Positions 46,701-57,947 of a stretch of DNA of 64,000 nucleotides are shown here, piece by piece. The notes below the pieces were generated by a model, which saw only the letters and a program-made list of their open reading frames with translations, searched no databases and was not told the origin of the DNA. The position numbers were made by a program, and so were the translations under genes. Location of the stretch: positions 2,108,001-2,172,000 of the forward strand of contig NC_068564.1 of assembly GCF_022201045.2 (NCBI RefSeq), in the 5' to 3' direction. This DNA is from Citrus sinensis (lineage: Eukaryota > Streptophyta > Magnoliopsida > Sapindales > Rutaceae). How positions within the stretch are numbered: position 1 is the stretch's first letter; the number at the start of each line of letters is the position of its first letter.

Positions 46701-49700
46701 AGAATTTATCTGCTTCTCTATATTGACGACATGCTCATAGCATGCAAACACAGAGAAGAGATAGAGAAACTTAAGTCTGAGCTGAGATCTGAATTTGAAA
46801 TGAAAGACTTAGGCTCTGCAAGTAAGATTCTGGGAATGCAGGTCAAGAGGGATAGAGCTGCCAAAACTCTATTCCTCACACAGGCTGGTTATGTTAGAAA
46901 GGTGCTAAGCAAATTTAACATGGTAGATGTTAAAGCTGTTTCCACTCCCTTAGCCACTCATTTCAAATTGTCAAAACAGTAAGAGTCATCTGATGATGCT
47001 AATATTGAGTATATGAAGGAGGTTCCTTACTCTAGTGTGGTTTGGAGCATTATGTATGCTATGGTCTGCACTAGACCTGATGTTGCTTATGGTGTGGGCT
47101 TGGTTAGCAGATTTATGGGGAATCCAGGGAAGATTCACTGGAATAAAGCTAAATGGATACTTAGGTATCTTAAAGGGACATCTGAATTTGGTATTTTGTT
47201 TGGAGGGGATAATGGTGTCACAAGTAAGGTCATTGGCTATGTGGACTCTACTTTGCTGGTGATTTGGACAAGAGAAGGTCTACTACTAGTTTTGTTTTTA
47301 CATTGTGTGGTGGAGTTGTGAGTTGGAAAGCTTCTCTACAACCAGTGGTTGCTTTATCCACTACTGAAGCTGAGTACATTGCATCAGCTGAAGCTGTAAA
47401 AGAAGCAAAGTGGCTCAGTGAAATGGTGTCAAAACTGGGACTTAATTAAGAAACGATTCCCATATCTTGTGACAGCTCAAGTGCAATTCAGCTGAATAGG
47501 AATTCCAAATATCATGAGAAGACCAAACATGTAGATATAAGGCTGCATTTCATAAGGGAAGAAATTGAAAGAGGTGCAATAGATGTCGTTAAAATATCTA
47601 CTGAGGACAATCGAGCAGATGCATTAACAAAACCATTACCAACAATCAAGTTTAGGAACTCTCTGAGCTTGATTGGGATTAGGTGCTTGTAAGTCAAGCA
47701 TATCAACAAGCTGAAGCAGAGCTGGGTGAGGCTAGAATAGAATGAACTAAGGTGGAGATTTGTGAAGCTGGTTAGTTAATTCTGTTATATGGTTAAGTGG
47801 CGGGATGAGTCAGCATTTGTGGGGCCAGTAATTAGTTAAGTTTGTTGCTGCTAACGGCTGGACAATAGAGCTATAAATATATAGTTAGAGGTTGATCAGA
47901 TGAAAACTTTTATCACGATTTTGAGAGGCCTAGGGTGAGAGATAGAAAATTCTCTGTGAGAGAGATTTAATCATTGTCATCAATTGTCTCTTTGTAATCA
48001 ATCAGTTCAATAAAAGCTTCAAGCCCAAGAGGGTTCTTCAGCCGTGGATGTAGGTACCATTGGTACTGAACCACGTAAACCTTGAGTGTTGTCTTCTTCT
48101 CACTCTCTCTTCTTTTTTAATTCTTTAGTTTCTTGGATGTGTTGTTGCTTTCTTTTCTTATGGTAACAGTTCTTGGGGAGTCAGATTGAATCGATTTAGT
48201 TGATTAACGACCGAGATTTGATTAGTTTCTTAACAAAGACAAAACAAGTTGCCCTCAAAACCAGAAGAATGGCAAAGAACCACAGACCAATATTTTTCCG
48301 GCTTAATAAGTTTTAAATTAATATCAATTTGTAACTAATAAAATAGAACAAAATCATATATCCAGGTTATTGCTCACAATGACTAACAGAATCAGACAAT
48401 AATATATACTCAAAGCATATGTAAGTGTAACGAACCCAAGTGGTTTGTTGCAAATTGCAGTTCTATGTTGTCTTTGGAAAGCATGAACGGGCTTGCCATA
48501 ATTCCTGCATTGTTACTGGTAACAGAAAAGATAAAATCACTGAGATAATCAGACTCAAGGGAAATCGTCAAGTAAAAATTGTGTATAAATGCGTCTAAAT
48601 TGAAGAAATGAGAACAAAGTATAAGACATTGTGGAGATAGCCCGTAACAAGCTAAGCTTCCTATGTGAACCAGTACTGTGAAGAAAAAAACCATTGTAGC
48701 TTTTGTTCTTTTCTTACATTAGTATATTGAGTGGAAGACCCTTAGTGGTAAAATCTGATGCAAATTTCCTCACAGACGCCAAGGAACTGAGATCCAACTC
48801 CAAGACATCAACTTTAGCCGTTGGGATTTCCTTGACAATGGCATCTTTAACATCTGTACCAGCAGCCATATTTCTGACCGCCATAAATACATGGACACCC
48901 CGCAATGCAAGGACACGTGTGGTTTCAGCGCCGATGCCACTAGACGCTCCTGTAACCACAGAGGAAAATTCCTAATTAGTACACAGAGAAAAATACTCGT
49001 GCCTAAACAGTTGCTCTTCATGATCAACATATCTCTAGAATATGTCCATTTTGCAGGTCCTATTAAGAACTTCTTACCCAAGTCAAAAGCAAGAAATGTG
49101 GAACCATGCACGAGGGATAGGATAAATTCCAATTCATCAATGAAGCAAGAGGGATAAGATAAATTGCAATTCATCATTTTTCGTGCAGTGAAAAGGAGAA
49201 AAACTATAAAAGCAGCTTGCGTGTGGCTGGGTTCAATTTTGGAGTCGGACAAAGGTTCAAAAGCCCACCAAGAAAATCCCTCAAATCACACTGTTCTCTC
49301 GAGACAGCAACATGTTGCATATGGACCGTATATCACATAAACATGGAAATATATATTAAATATTCTCTAGAACAGGGAAGCTGCTTTAAGCATCCCCTGA
49401 TACCAAAAATACATGATGAACTCTAAATTTCAGGACGGTTGATTTGCTTTAAAATTAATTTTGAGAGCATAACTTTTACCCAACTAACAAGTGATCACAT
49501 ATGTTAATCAAAGTAGGTTTCAATACGCTAGTAACAAGTGAAAAAATTGTTATATTTTCCAGTACTGAATTAAATGTTCTCATCTAACGTGTAGATAAAT
49601 GTTAGGTACTGAAGCATGTATCCCCCACTTTCAATGATCATATGAGACCATACACAGGCCCCACAGGCCATAGTTGTTTCCCCAAAATTATCCAGAGCTC

Positions 49701-49938
49701 AAGCTACCAAATAAATAACCAGCCCGAACAACAATTTACTCGAGCATTCAAGAAAAAGAAAAGAACCCAGATATCAGTTTATTACAATAATTTTTTTTTT
49801 CTTTAAGAAAAAGGAACTTCAAAAACCTGTGACAATAGCAGTGAGGCCAGTGGCATCAATCCCTTGAGTAACTTCTTCAGCAGTTGATGAAGCAGAGAAA
49901 CCAGATGGCCCTTTTCTGTTAAACAAACGCATCATCAT
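40564..49938 (-). CDS. TIC32: TIC32-like short-chain dehydrogenase A (Copia in intron 3)
   Basis: NADP(H)-dependent SDR of the TIC32/retinol-dehydrogenase-like family. TIC32 acts at the plastid inner envelope; the substrate is unknown. Eight exons: 49938-49827, 48949-48718, 48515-48436, 42997-42844, 42063-41985, 41665-41578, 40967-40921 and 40740-40564, all in phase, 322 residues. Cofactor motif TGASSGIG (37-44), NNAG (116-119), active-site Ser in NVSS (169-172) and YGQSK (200-204). N-terminus [16 protein letters not shown]-terminus SQNS. The first of three consecutive ATGs was chosen. Intron 3 spans 5.4 kb because a Copia element sits in it in the opposite orientation. Its donor GTTCGT is weaker than in B and C. 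Intron 7 ends in T12-G23-CAG, an odd acceptor. It may still be functional, as no coding disruption is seen. Confidence 0.88.
40743..40778 (-). repeat. Poly-G/poly-T tract at the intron 7 acceptor of SDR gene A
   Basis: Read on the minus strand: T12 (40778-40767), G23 (40766-40744), then CAG and exon 8. The G-run sits between the pyrimidine tract and the AG. Confidence 0.9.
43228..43701 (+). repeat. Copia 5' LTR
   Basis: 474 bp, TG...CA ends, with a TATA-like CTATAAATATATA at about 43339-43352. Pairs with 47761-48235. Confidence 0.93.
43745..44412 (+). pseudogene. Copia gag remnant
   Basis: Starts at the ATG at 43745, just after the primer site. An in-frame TAG occurs at about 43832, and the long open stretch 43922-44412 holds the UBN2-type gag core. 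A degraded zinc knuckle follows at about 44457-44505, with CxxC and His present but the last Cys replaced by Tyr. Only Copia-type capsid function is implied. Confidence 0.8.
44560..47700 (+). pseudogene. Copia pol remnant (protease, integrase, RT, RNase H)
   Basis: Recognisable in order: a protease DSG at about 44636-44646; an integrase core in 45132-45734 (HSDLWGP, DDYTR, DNGLEYC, QQNGLAE); reverse transcriptase from about 46150 to 46982 with the YIDDM active site near 46721; and RNase H with LSTTEAEY near 47357. The frame is cut by many stops: 44630, 44981, 45025, 46271, 46351, 46603 and others. Confidence 0.88.
47761..48235 (+). repeat. Copia 3' LTR
   Basis: 475 bp, immediately after the polypurine tract; followed by the TSD AAGAC. 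Confidence 0.93.
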
Positions 49939-51501
49939 CTTTCTCTTACTTTCTCTTACAGTGTGATACGAGAAATATATTGAGGCACAGTTCAGTTAAA
50001 CTATCAGGCTGCTGACAATCTGAGAATGGGCAGTAGTTTCTCGTTTACACGGCTTTCAGACAACGATCTGTTCTTGTCCGAAATCGGGCCACGCAAATTA
50101 ATTAATTATTAATTAACTGATTGATTGATTGAGTATAGTCTACATGGACGGCCATCTTTGGCTTTGAGTTTGAAGTATGGCGGTGGTTAGTCACACTTGT
50201 AATTAACGTTTTCTTGTTATTTTCTTTTAACATTAAGGAAAAAAAAAAGCCATTAACCTTTTTGTCAAAGTAGTAGGTATCGTGATCGCAATTCGCAACA
50301 GTCAAGCGGCAAACTCAAATATCTTACATTAGCTCAGCTGCTCAGGTTAAAATAGTTCATTAATATATTTTTGTACGAATATAGGAGAAAAATGCCATTG
50401 AAAAAGAAAGTTACCAATTAAAAAGAGATCATGAGCTATACTCAATCAACTCTGAAGATAATATATATGCATATATTTTAAAATAAAACCAAAATAGTGT
50501 TGGGCAGTGGCGAAGTGGATATCTACATTTGACAACTAAAATTTTCTTTTATTTCAATAATAAAAAAGTTCCTTTCCCCCTTCCCATTCAACATTAAAGG
50601 CCTCACTTCTTTGCGGACTGCTCTTATCGCCTCTTCCTATGCTTCTTGTGTCTACTTTGTGAGATTATTTACACTTAAAATTTATTTTGAACATTCTTAT
50701 TTTTTACTACAACAAAACCCTCATTAAGACCAATTCAATATAAATAAATAGAATAATAATACTTTTGACACCAACCTAGCGCTTACACGCCCATGTAAAA
50801 TTATTAAACCTTAAATTTAGAACGTTCTTCCTCACCATTAAAACTCGTGCATTGTTTAAAAGTATATTTAACAAATTTGCACAAAGAGACTCCATGATTC
50901 AAATTTCTTTGACTTAAATTTCAATTTTTGTTGAACATAGGATATCAATTTATATCCTAACTGATTTGTCATCAGTAGAATTTTACTACTTAGATTAGAA
51001 ATGATAGGACTTAATAATTAACTATCACTTAAACCAATCAAATAATAACTTATCATTTGCCACATCAGTAGAGATATAAATTAAATATATCAACTAAATA
51101 AATATATCATTATTGAATTAACAATTATTTATACCTTGATTGAATAATTAATAAACGTACGTCAAATATGAAGCTGCGAACAGAGCAAGAAGAAATCATG
51201 CATGCATGCATCTTATAATGCAATAAGGAAATTGTTAAGATTATGTTGAACGCCTGAACAATCCTGATAAAAATTGAAAATCAAGCTATAACCAACCAGA
51301 AAATAGAATAAATGAAATTGCAATAACATAATGTACGGCAAGTAGTTTCCATTAATTCTAGATTCTTAATTTTGAAAAATGCATGAAATTAAACATTTAA
51401 CTAAACTCATTAGTCTTTATATACACACACCCACACTCTAGTCCTAGTCCTACAAGTATTGGACAGCATTGAGTTGATGATGATGAATATCATTATCATG
51501 A
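49939..51501. other. Upstream region of SDR gene A and downstream flank of the B3 gene
   Basis: Probable promoter of SDR gene A next to 49938, then AT-rich spacer. No further gene is seen. Confidence 0.5.
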
Positions 51502-52419
51502 TCATGAAGCAGCGACGTCAGCGTGGTCTTGAACAATAATTATCGGGGCTGGGGCACGCTTAAGAACGGAGAAGTTGAATCTGGAATAGAAAGAATCCCA
51601 GCACATCCCAATTTCGTCACCAGCAGCCAGCTCTCGTCTGCGCACAAAGTCTGCAGTCCAGTGATTGATGAGCACATAGCTGTTAGAAGTTGCCCATTTC
51701 TTGAACACCAAACGGTGCATTGAATTCGTATCACAATCCCACACGCTGACCCTAAGACCTTCCGGATTCCCAATTACTTCATTACGACTAGCCTCGTCGA
51801 GAAAAGGCATCACATATCTCTCGGCCAAACGTGTTTGCACTAACAGCCTCGACAAATGCCCCAGGTCACTACGAGTAAGTATCTTGGTGATGCTCCATGG
51901 GTACGTGAAGAGGTCCAGTTTTGTTGAGACCCCAATTCGAGACTCGTGTTCCTCCTCTCCGGGCCTATAATATTTCATTAGCCCAATGTTGTACGCCAGC
52001 ATTTGATTTCTCATCATGTCCTCTGCAGGAATGTAAACTTGAGTGGTGTCTTCTTTGGTAGGCCAAGTGTCATCACGCAAACTCAGTTTTGTTGAAATCT
52101 CCTTTCTGTTATCATTATTAATAATAATAATGTTGTGATCTCGCTTTCTTGTTCTTTTCTTACTGCTTTCTTGATGAACTTGTTGCACATGCTTCCGTTT
52201 CTTATTGAATTTGGAGCAACAGGATATTGGCTCTTGACTGCTAGTTCTACTCATCGCCATTCTTGAACCGGAGGAGAAGCTATCATCAACTATTGATGAC
52301 GAAGAGGGATTAGACCCATTATTAGTCCCTTGATTCTCTATGGGGTCTTTCTTTCCTGACGAAGAAATGGCACCAAGCGGGTTTTGCGGCATCCCCATTA
52401 TATTCTTGATGAATATCAA
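51502..52419 (-). CDS. B3 DNA-binding domain protein (At2g33720/At1g05920-like)
   Basis: Plant-specific B3-type transcription-factor-like protein of 305 residues in one exon. Residues 1-110 are Ser/Asn-rich with a basic nuclear-localisation-type cluster (KKRKHVQ and KKRTRKRDH). The B3 fold covers about 175-290: WSITKILTRSDLGHLSRLL, then WDCDTNSMHRLVFKKW, SYVLINHWTADFVRRREL and GDEIGMCWD. This wording matches the small B3 subfamily typified by At2g33720 (family recall). Alternative in-frame starts are Met8 and Met10; the first was used. It lies between SDR genes A and B on the same strand, with no sign of shared regulation. Confidence 0.85.
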   Translation of the reverse strand: MIFIKNIMGMPQNPLGAISSSGKKDPIENQGTNNGSNPSSSSIVDDSFSSGSRMAMSRTSSQEPISCCSKFNKKRKHVQQVHQESSKKRTRKRDHNIIIINNDNRKEISTKLSLRDDTWPTKEDTTQVYIPAEDMMRNQMLAYNIGLMKYYRPGEEEHESRIGVSTKLDLFTYPWSITKILTRSDLGHLSRLLVQTRLAERYVMPFLDEASRNEVIGNPEGLRVSVWDCDTNSMHRLVFKKWATSNSYVLINHWTADFVRRRELAAGDEIGMCWDSFYSRFNFSVLKRAPAPIIIVQDHADVAAS

Positions 52420-53864
52420 ATTGGCTAGGGTTTTGATTCTTGAGGGTTGTTGAGGCCTAGGGTTTTTACGTGCAAAAATTAAAGAAGAGAAAATGTTGTA
52501 TGAAATTTTTGTGTGGGTTTATGGAATGTAAAAGAGAGGCACTTAAAGTATACATAAATAGAGAGAACTGATATGAGGTTATCAGAAGTGAATTAGGAAA
52601 ATTAACATACGTACACATTTCAATTTTCAATTTCCCATTGATTTTAGGTTTCCTAATTAAGTAATGAGAGTTTCATTAGAGCAACAATAAGTTTCCTAAT
52701 TCTATATTGAGTACCAGCTATAAATAAGAAAAGATATTTTGCTATTTGTTTTACACATATCCTTCATATATTAGAAGAACGGATTTAGATTCTTTTATAA
52801 TCTTTTTTTGAATATTTTAAAGATTTTATAACATGTCAATTTTGTATTCAATGGTCAAGATTTGTTTATATTTTTTTCATAAATTATTATTTATTCTCCT
52901 AATATCTATTATCTTTTTGTTCTTCTTCTTCTTTTTAAATTCTTTTTTCACAAGCTTTTTTCTCCAAACTAAGAGAAAATCCATCAAACAGAATTTTTTT
53001 TATCGGGAACTTGATATTAATCCAAAAAATAAATAAACAAATATGAAAAAAATGTCGTATAAAAATAGTTTATTGTGTGTAAATCTCCCACCAACTATAA
53101 ACTCAATTGCTGCTTATCCTTGATCAAATATGTATTATGTCTCCCAACTAATCACCTTGGAAATCGTTCAATTGTTTATTGATTGTGAAATATTGCCGTT
53201 TTTTTCTTTTAATTTTTTTTTTCATTTCTAATACATATATTAGGCTATTTCTTCCTGTTATACTATGTTAATTCGATTAGAAGATCCAAAAAGGATATAG
53301 TAAGTGATATTATAAAATCATTAGAATAATAATTGATGTTGTTTAATTTTCATCTTCTTCTTTTAAAATTAGGGAAGACAAAATATGTTAAGATAAAAGT
53401 AAATAAATCTTGACCATTCATCATAAAATTATTACATATAGTGAAATTTTTAAAAAATTAGATTACAAAGAGGATATACTCTTTTAAGAAATATTTTTTA
53501 ATCTTTAATTTGTAATACTTTCATTTCATTTTATGGTCAATCTTTACTCCATGCTGTGAAAAAAACGTATTGAAATTAAAAAACAAAGGGGGGCCCGGTT
53601 GAATGGGGTGTAGTTATAGGAATAGGATGGAGCAATCAATGGAGTCCATGTGTCCTTTCTCATTTCAGATAGGAAATTACGAATGTACAATTACAATACC
53701 ATCATAGTAACATCATGTATTATTTGCAATGAGTTTGACCATGCCATTATGCCAAGTCCAGTTTTATCAACAACATGGTTTGCATTTTGCAGTTATACAA
53801 GAGCAAAAAAATGTATAACAGAAAGCTCAAGCACCAGCTGAAATGTCTTAGATTCAAGCTCAAG
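52420..53864. other. B3 gene upstream region and AT-rich spacer
   Basis: Promoter side of the B3 gene, then AT-rich DNA up to the 3' end of SDR gene B. The frame at 52833-53036 is a Phe/Leu low-complexity artefact. No gene was recognised. Confidence 0.5.
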
Positions 53865-56800
53865 CTAATGCATGCTTTTGTTTTCAGAACATTTGTTAAT
53901 CAAATTCATGCTGAAATCCCATAATTTCCGCGCTACCTCAACGTTAAGTGCTTGTGAACTTGGTTGAGCGACTTTACTGTCCGAGAAATAGAAGCCACTC
54001 TTCCCTTTAACTTGTGGATGCAATGCCACATAACATGTAGTAGCTGCCCCCTAAGTATCCAGAACAAAATAAACAAACATATAAAAAAGATAGGAATAAT
54101 TAAAGAGCCTGTTCAAAAATACTTGAAAGTGGTGGGCAGTTTATTTTCAGTCTTGTATATTTCATTTGAATCTACGGTTTCTGTTACGAAGAATTAACAA
54201 TTAATGAATCCGAAGAAGTAATCTCATATCTTATTTCTTTGTTTCTGAAAATTTAGGATTACCTGCTGAACATTTTTCAGCAACCATTTACCAGCAATGC
54301 CAGGAAGAGCTGCATCCAACCAAAAGAAATCGGAAGTTAACAAAAATAATCAGATTTTTTTTTTTTTGGTGAAGTTGTGTTGTCTCAATTATCTGTATTG
54401 GTTCACCCTTTAAATCCTATGCAATAAGTTCACTAATTGTGCTTCTTCATACACGCCGAAGCAATCAAAATTGTACATACATGCAAGACCTAGAAGGAGG
54501 GGGGGGGGGGGGGGGGGGGGAGAAGAGAGAGAGACTCACCATGCAGTATAGTGCTCATGCTACGGAAAAGGCTGTTATGACGGATAATGTTGGTGGCAAT
54601 TGCTCCTGGGTGAACTGAATTTGCAGTTATGTCCACCCCATCTTCCTGTTTAGAGAACATCCCATTAGTATATTGCAGCATGGACAACACATCAATTATT
54701 CTCATTGAGGAAAAACAAAGGTTGAATTCTAAATCAGAAAAATGAATGAGAAAATCGTACCAAAGAAATCAAAGAAACAGTTGCAGAAAATACAGTTTTC
54801 TACTTGCAGTAACTTATAATTCATCAAAGCCGGAGTGGTAGCCAATTCTTTAAATGTCTAACCTTTCAATCAGAAAATTGGTTTTAGGAGAAGTCTTACC
54901 TTTAAGTGTCTCGCAAGCTCATTGGCATGTAGAATGTTGGCAAGCTTTGATTGACTGTATGCACGAAAACCATTGTAACTGTACATAAACAAGTCCCGGA
55001 AATCCGATTACTTATATAGCATATTCAAGAGTGAATAGCATTACATCTCAGGAATCACATTGAAGAAAAAACAGAAGATGAAGAAGAAGAAGAAGAAGCA
55101 GAGCAGATGATTGGAAGGACCTGTACCGAGCAAGAATCCACTATGAATGTTAGCTTAAGGTCTTCAAAACAACCAAGTGGTTGATTTGTATATGTCTCAT
55201 ATTGACTACACTTGAGTGATTTTAAATGATTGCCAAGGGGACCATCTAAAAGTAGAAAAATTAAGTATTATTCGGATTGATGGTTTTACCCTGACGGATC
55301 ATTGATCTTATCAAAACGAATTCCTTCATGATATGCCAGCCGGTGACCCTCTGAGGAGACATTAATAATTCTTCCTTCCCTGCCACTCTTTCGCGCTGTC
55401 TTCTTCATTGTGTCCAATAAAAGATTCGTCAAAAGAAAATGACCTGGAGAAAGTATTTGAAATTAAGGTTACTGCATTCTCCCATCAATCATCATATGCT
55501 TCAGAAGAAAGATAGGAAAAAAATTTTCATAAGCACCGAGAAGTTTCAATTCTTTGTGAAGAACAATTAGTTTGAATCTTCTCCTATAAAAATGCTATCA
55601 TTTAGCTTAAAGCAGTGTAAAATGACAGTAAATATCATCTCTGTGTAAGATAGATAATTCTTCCACATCAAGACAAATAAATCACCCTTTGAAGCCATGG
55701 GACTGCAAAAACTCCTAGCTATTACAGCCTCCACTGATCAGTACTTCTCGTGCTTAAGAAATTTGGAAACAACATTGGTTCATAATTAATAAAATGGAAA
55801 ACTTCGTTCCTTTTTTTCCCCTTTTTTCCCATTGCTAAAACTCTTCAAGAGCATCAGATAATAGTATTGTGCTATGTAACGCACCCAAGTGATTTGTTGC
55901 AAACTGCAGTTCAATGTTGTCTTTGGAAAGCATGAATGGGGTTCCCATGATTCCTGCATTGTTGCTTATAATTGGAAAAGCAATCAGTCACTGTAAAATT
56001 TCATTAAATATAAGTATGTGTAAATTGAAGAAATCAGATCAAAACATAAGAAAATGAGTTAGCACAAGAAAATGTGAGGCAGTAGAACGGCATTTACATT
56101 AAGATATTCAATTGATGATGCTGGATGTTATATTCCGATGCAAAATTTCTAACGGATTCTAAGGAACTGAGATCCAACTCCATGGCATCCACTTTGGCAG
56201 AAGGGATTTCCTTGACTATTGTCTCTTTAACATCTTTACCAGCAGCAATATCCCTGACCCCCATAACTACATGGACACCACGCAAGGCAAGCACACGTGC
56301 AGTTTCAGTGCCAATGCCACTAGTTGCTCCTGTAATCACAATGTCCATGAGGGGGATAGAGTTAAAAAAAAAAAAAAAAAAAAAAACCTTGTTAGTACAC
56401 ACAGCAGATTCTTGTGTCAATACAATTACCCTCATGCTAATATGTACAATTTTACAACTCTTAACTAAGGAAAAATCTAGGGAAATGTCAAATTAAACAA
56501 GGCGCATGGAGACCAATTTAAATAATTCAACTTTACTTCTGAGTTGACATCATAGGTATGATGAATTCTAAATAAATTTCAAGAAGGTTGACTTGTCCTC
56601 TCACAATTGACAATTTGATCGTAATTTTGATACAATTTCTTCTCAATCGGCAACCACTCCAGAAAAGTTAATCGGAGTCAGCATTCAGACACTCACATAA
56701 AATAATATAACGCTTCGGAACATATTAAGTTCAAGGCAAAACGCTGTCATTTAACATGTGATAACAGTTAAGTACTGAAGCATGTCTGACTTTCCTGGAC

Positions 56801-57154
56801 CATATAAGATCGAACAGAGGCCCCATAATGTGTAACCAAAATCATCCAAAGCTAAATACACCAAATAAGTAAAGAATTTTCACTTTGTCAATAAAAGAAG
56901 GAGCTTCAGTTTCCATAACCACGTAGACAAAATCATAAAACTGAAACCCAGATTTCTGAAAAATGTAAAAAGATCAGTTCACTCAAGTACTCAAGAAGAA
57001 TAAAAGAACCACGTTAACATTTTAGGTGTCAAAAAAAGAAACCTGTAACAATGGCAGTGAGGCCAGAGCCATCAATCCCGTCAGTAACTTCCTCAGCAGT
57101 TGAAGAGGCTGAGAAGCCAGATGGCCCCTTCCTGTTAAACAACCACAGCTTCAT
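53865..57154 (-). CDS. TIC32: TIC32-like short-chain dehydrogenase B
   Basis: Second tandem SDR. Exons 57154-57043, 56329-56098, 55964-55885, 55443-55290, 54978-54900, 54645-54540, 54309-54263 and 54050-53865, all in phase, 331 residues. The cofactor site is TGATSGIG (37-44), then NNAG (116-119), NVSS (169-172) and an active-site YSQSK (200-204), where the usual Gly after Tyr is Ser. Exon 6 is 106 nt against 85-88 in the paralogues, inserting about seven residues ([11 protein letters not shown] region) in the substrate-side segment. The C-terminus is extended (KCSENKSMH). A G22 tract lies in intron 6 close to the exon 6 donor. Start chosen: ATG of [15 protein letters not shown]. No disruption seen; probably functional. 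Confidence 0.9.
54499..54520. repeat. G22 homopolymer in intron 6 of SDR gene B
   Basis: A run of 22 G on the plus strand, so C22 in the transcript, beginning about 20 nt inside the exon 6 donor (GT at 54539-54538). Confidence 0.92.
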
Positions 57155-57947
57155 TGTCCTTCTCTTTCTCCAACAGTATGTGAAGACTCGTACAATTTTA
57201 CAGGCACAGGCTTCTGAATCTCTCTACAAAGGGTGGCAGTTTATAAAGACTGACAATTAATTTGAAAATTGTTCTTGAAAGTGGAGACATTGGTGGTTCA
57301 TTCGATTGATGCTAGTGCTGGACATTTTTGACTAGCTAATGTCCAAGGCTCCAAGCTGGCGATTGGCGTCAATTATTGCCACTCAAAATAATTTATCTGA
57401 TTAGCAAAAGGCCAACTATAAGATATAATATATCTTTTGTAATTTGTTTGTCTTTATGCAGACATCTTTTAACAGGACCAAAATTCAGTGGAACGCGTAA
57501 TCTATGTGTGAGTACATTTATCTAATGCGAATTATCTTTAGACTAAAATACCATTGATGAAGAACTGAACTAGGGCTGTTCATTAATTCAAATTCAATCC
57601 AATGTCAGGCCAATACCTATTTCAACCGGTTCATTGGCAGTCTTATCAAAATTTACATCATGGGCTTGAGTCTCATGTAGTGTTTGCAGTGTGTTTAATT
57701 AATAATATCTTTTAAAAAAAATTCAATCCAATGTAATCATAGATTGGATCTTGCAACTATTGAACCGCCTTAACAAGTTAATATCAAAGCTTTCATCATC
57801 ATCAACAAAATATAACAGAAAGCTCAAGGAAAAAAAAAAAAAAAGAAGAAGAAGAAAAGGATGATGGGTTCCTATCAGTTACAGAAAATCTATTTAATGT
57901 CTTGTGTCTTGTTTCTCTGGAAGAGGCAGCAGTAACTTTTTTACTCT
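57155..57947 (-). promoter_or_regulatory. Short spacer: SDR gene B promoter and SDR gene C 3' end
   Basis: About 0.8 kb between adjacent same-strand SDR genes. It must hold the gene B promoter. No clear motif was assigned; an A-rich tract lies at 57831-57850. Confidence 0.45.

Larger units (their letters stand above)
43223..48240 (+). mobile_element. Decayed Ty1/Copia LTR retrotransposon with 5-bp TSD
   Basis: The element is 43228-48235 (5,008 bp), flanked by AAGAC at 43223-43227 and 48236-48240. LTRs of 474 and 475 bp start TGTGAA and end TTAACA. The initiator-Met-tRNA primer site TGGTATCAGAGC is at 43705-43716, and the polypurine tract AAGGTGGAGATT is at 47749-47760. Domain order gag, protease, integrase, RT, RNase H defines Copia. 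The LTRs differ at roughly 35 positions (about 92-93% identity), and many in-frame stops show it is not autonomous. It lies antisense in intron 3 of SDR gene A. Confidence 0.95.

Noticed and set aside
52833..53036. 67-codon Phe/Leu-rich frame
   Set aside because: It is a T-rich low-complexity tract with no start context or similarity.
57560..57790. Repeat-like sequence with TAGGGCTGTTCA and AATCCAATGTAATC phrases considered as a hAT MITE
   Set aside because: No matching right TIR or target duplication was found.
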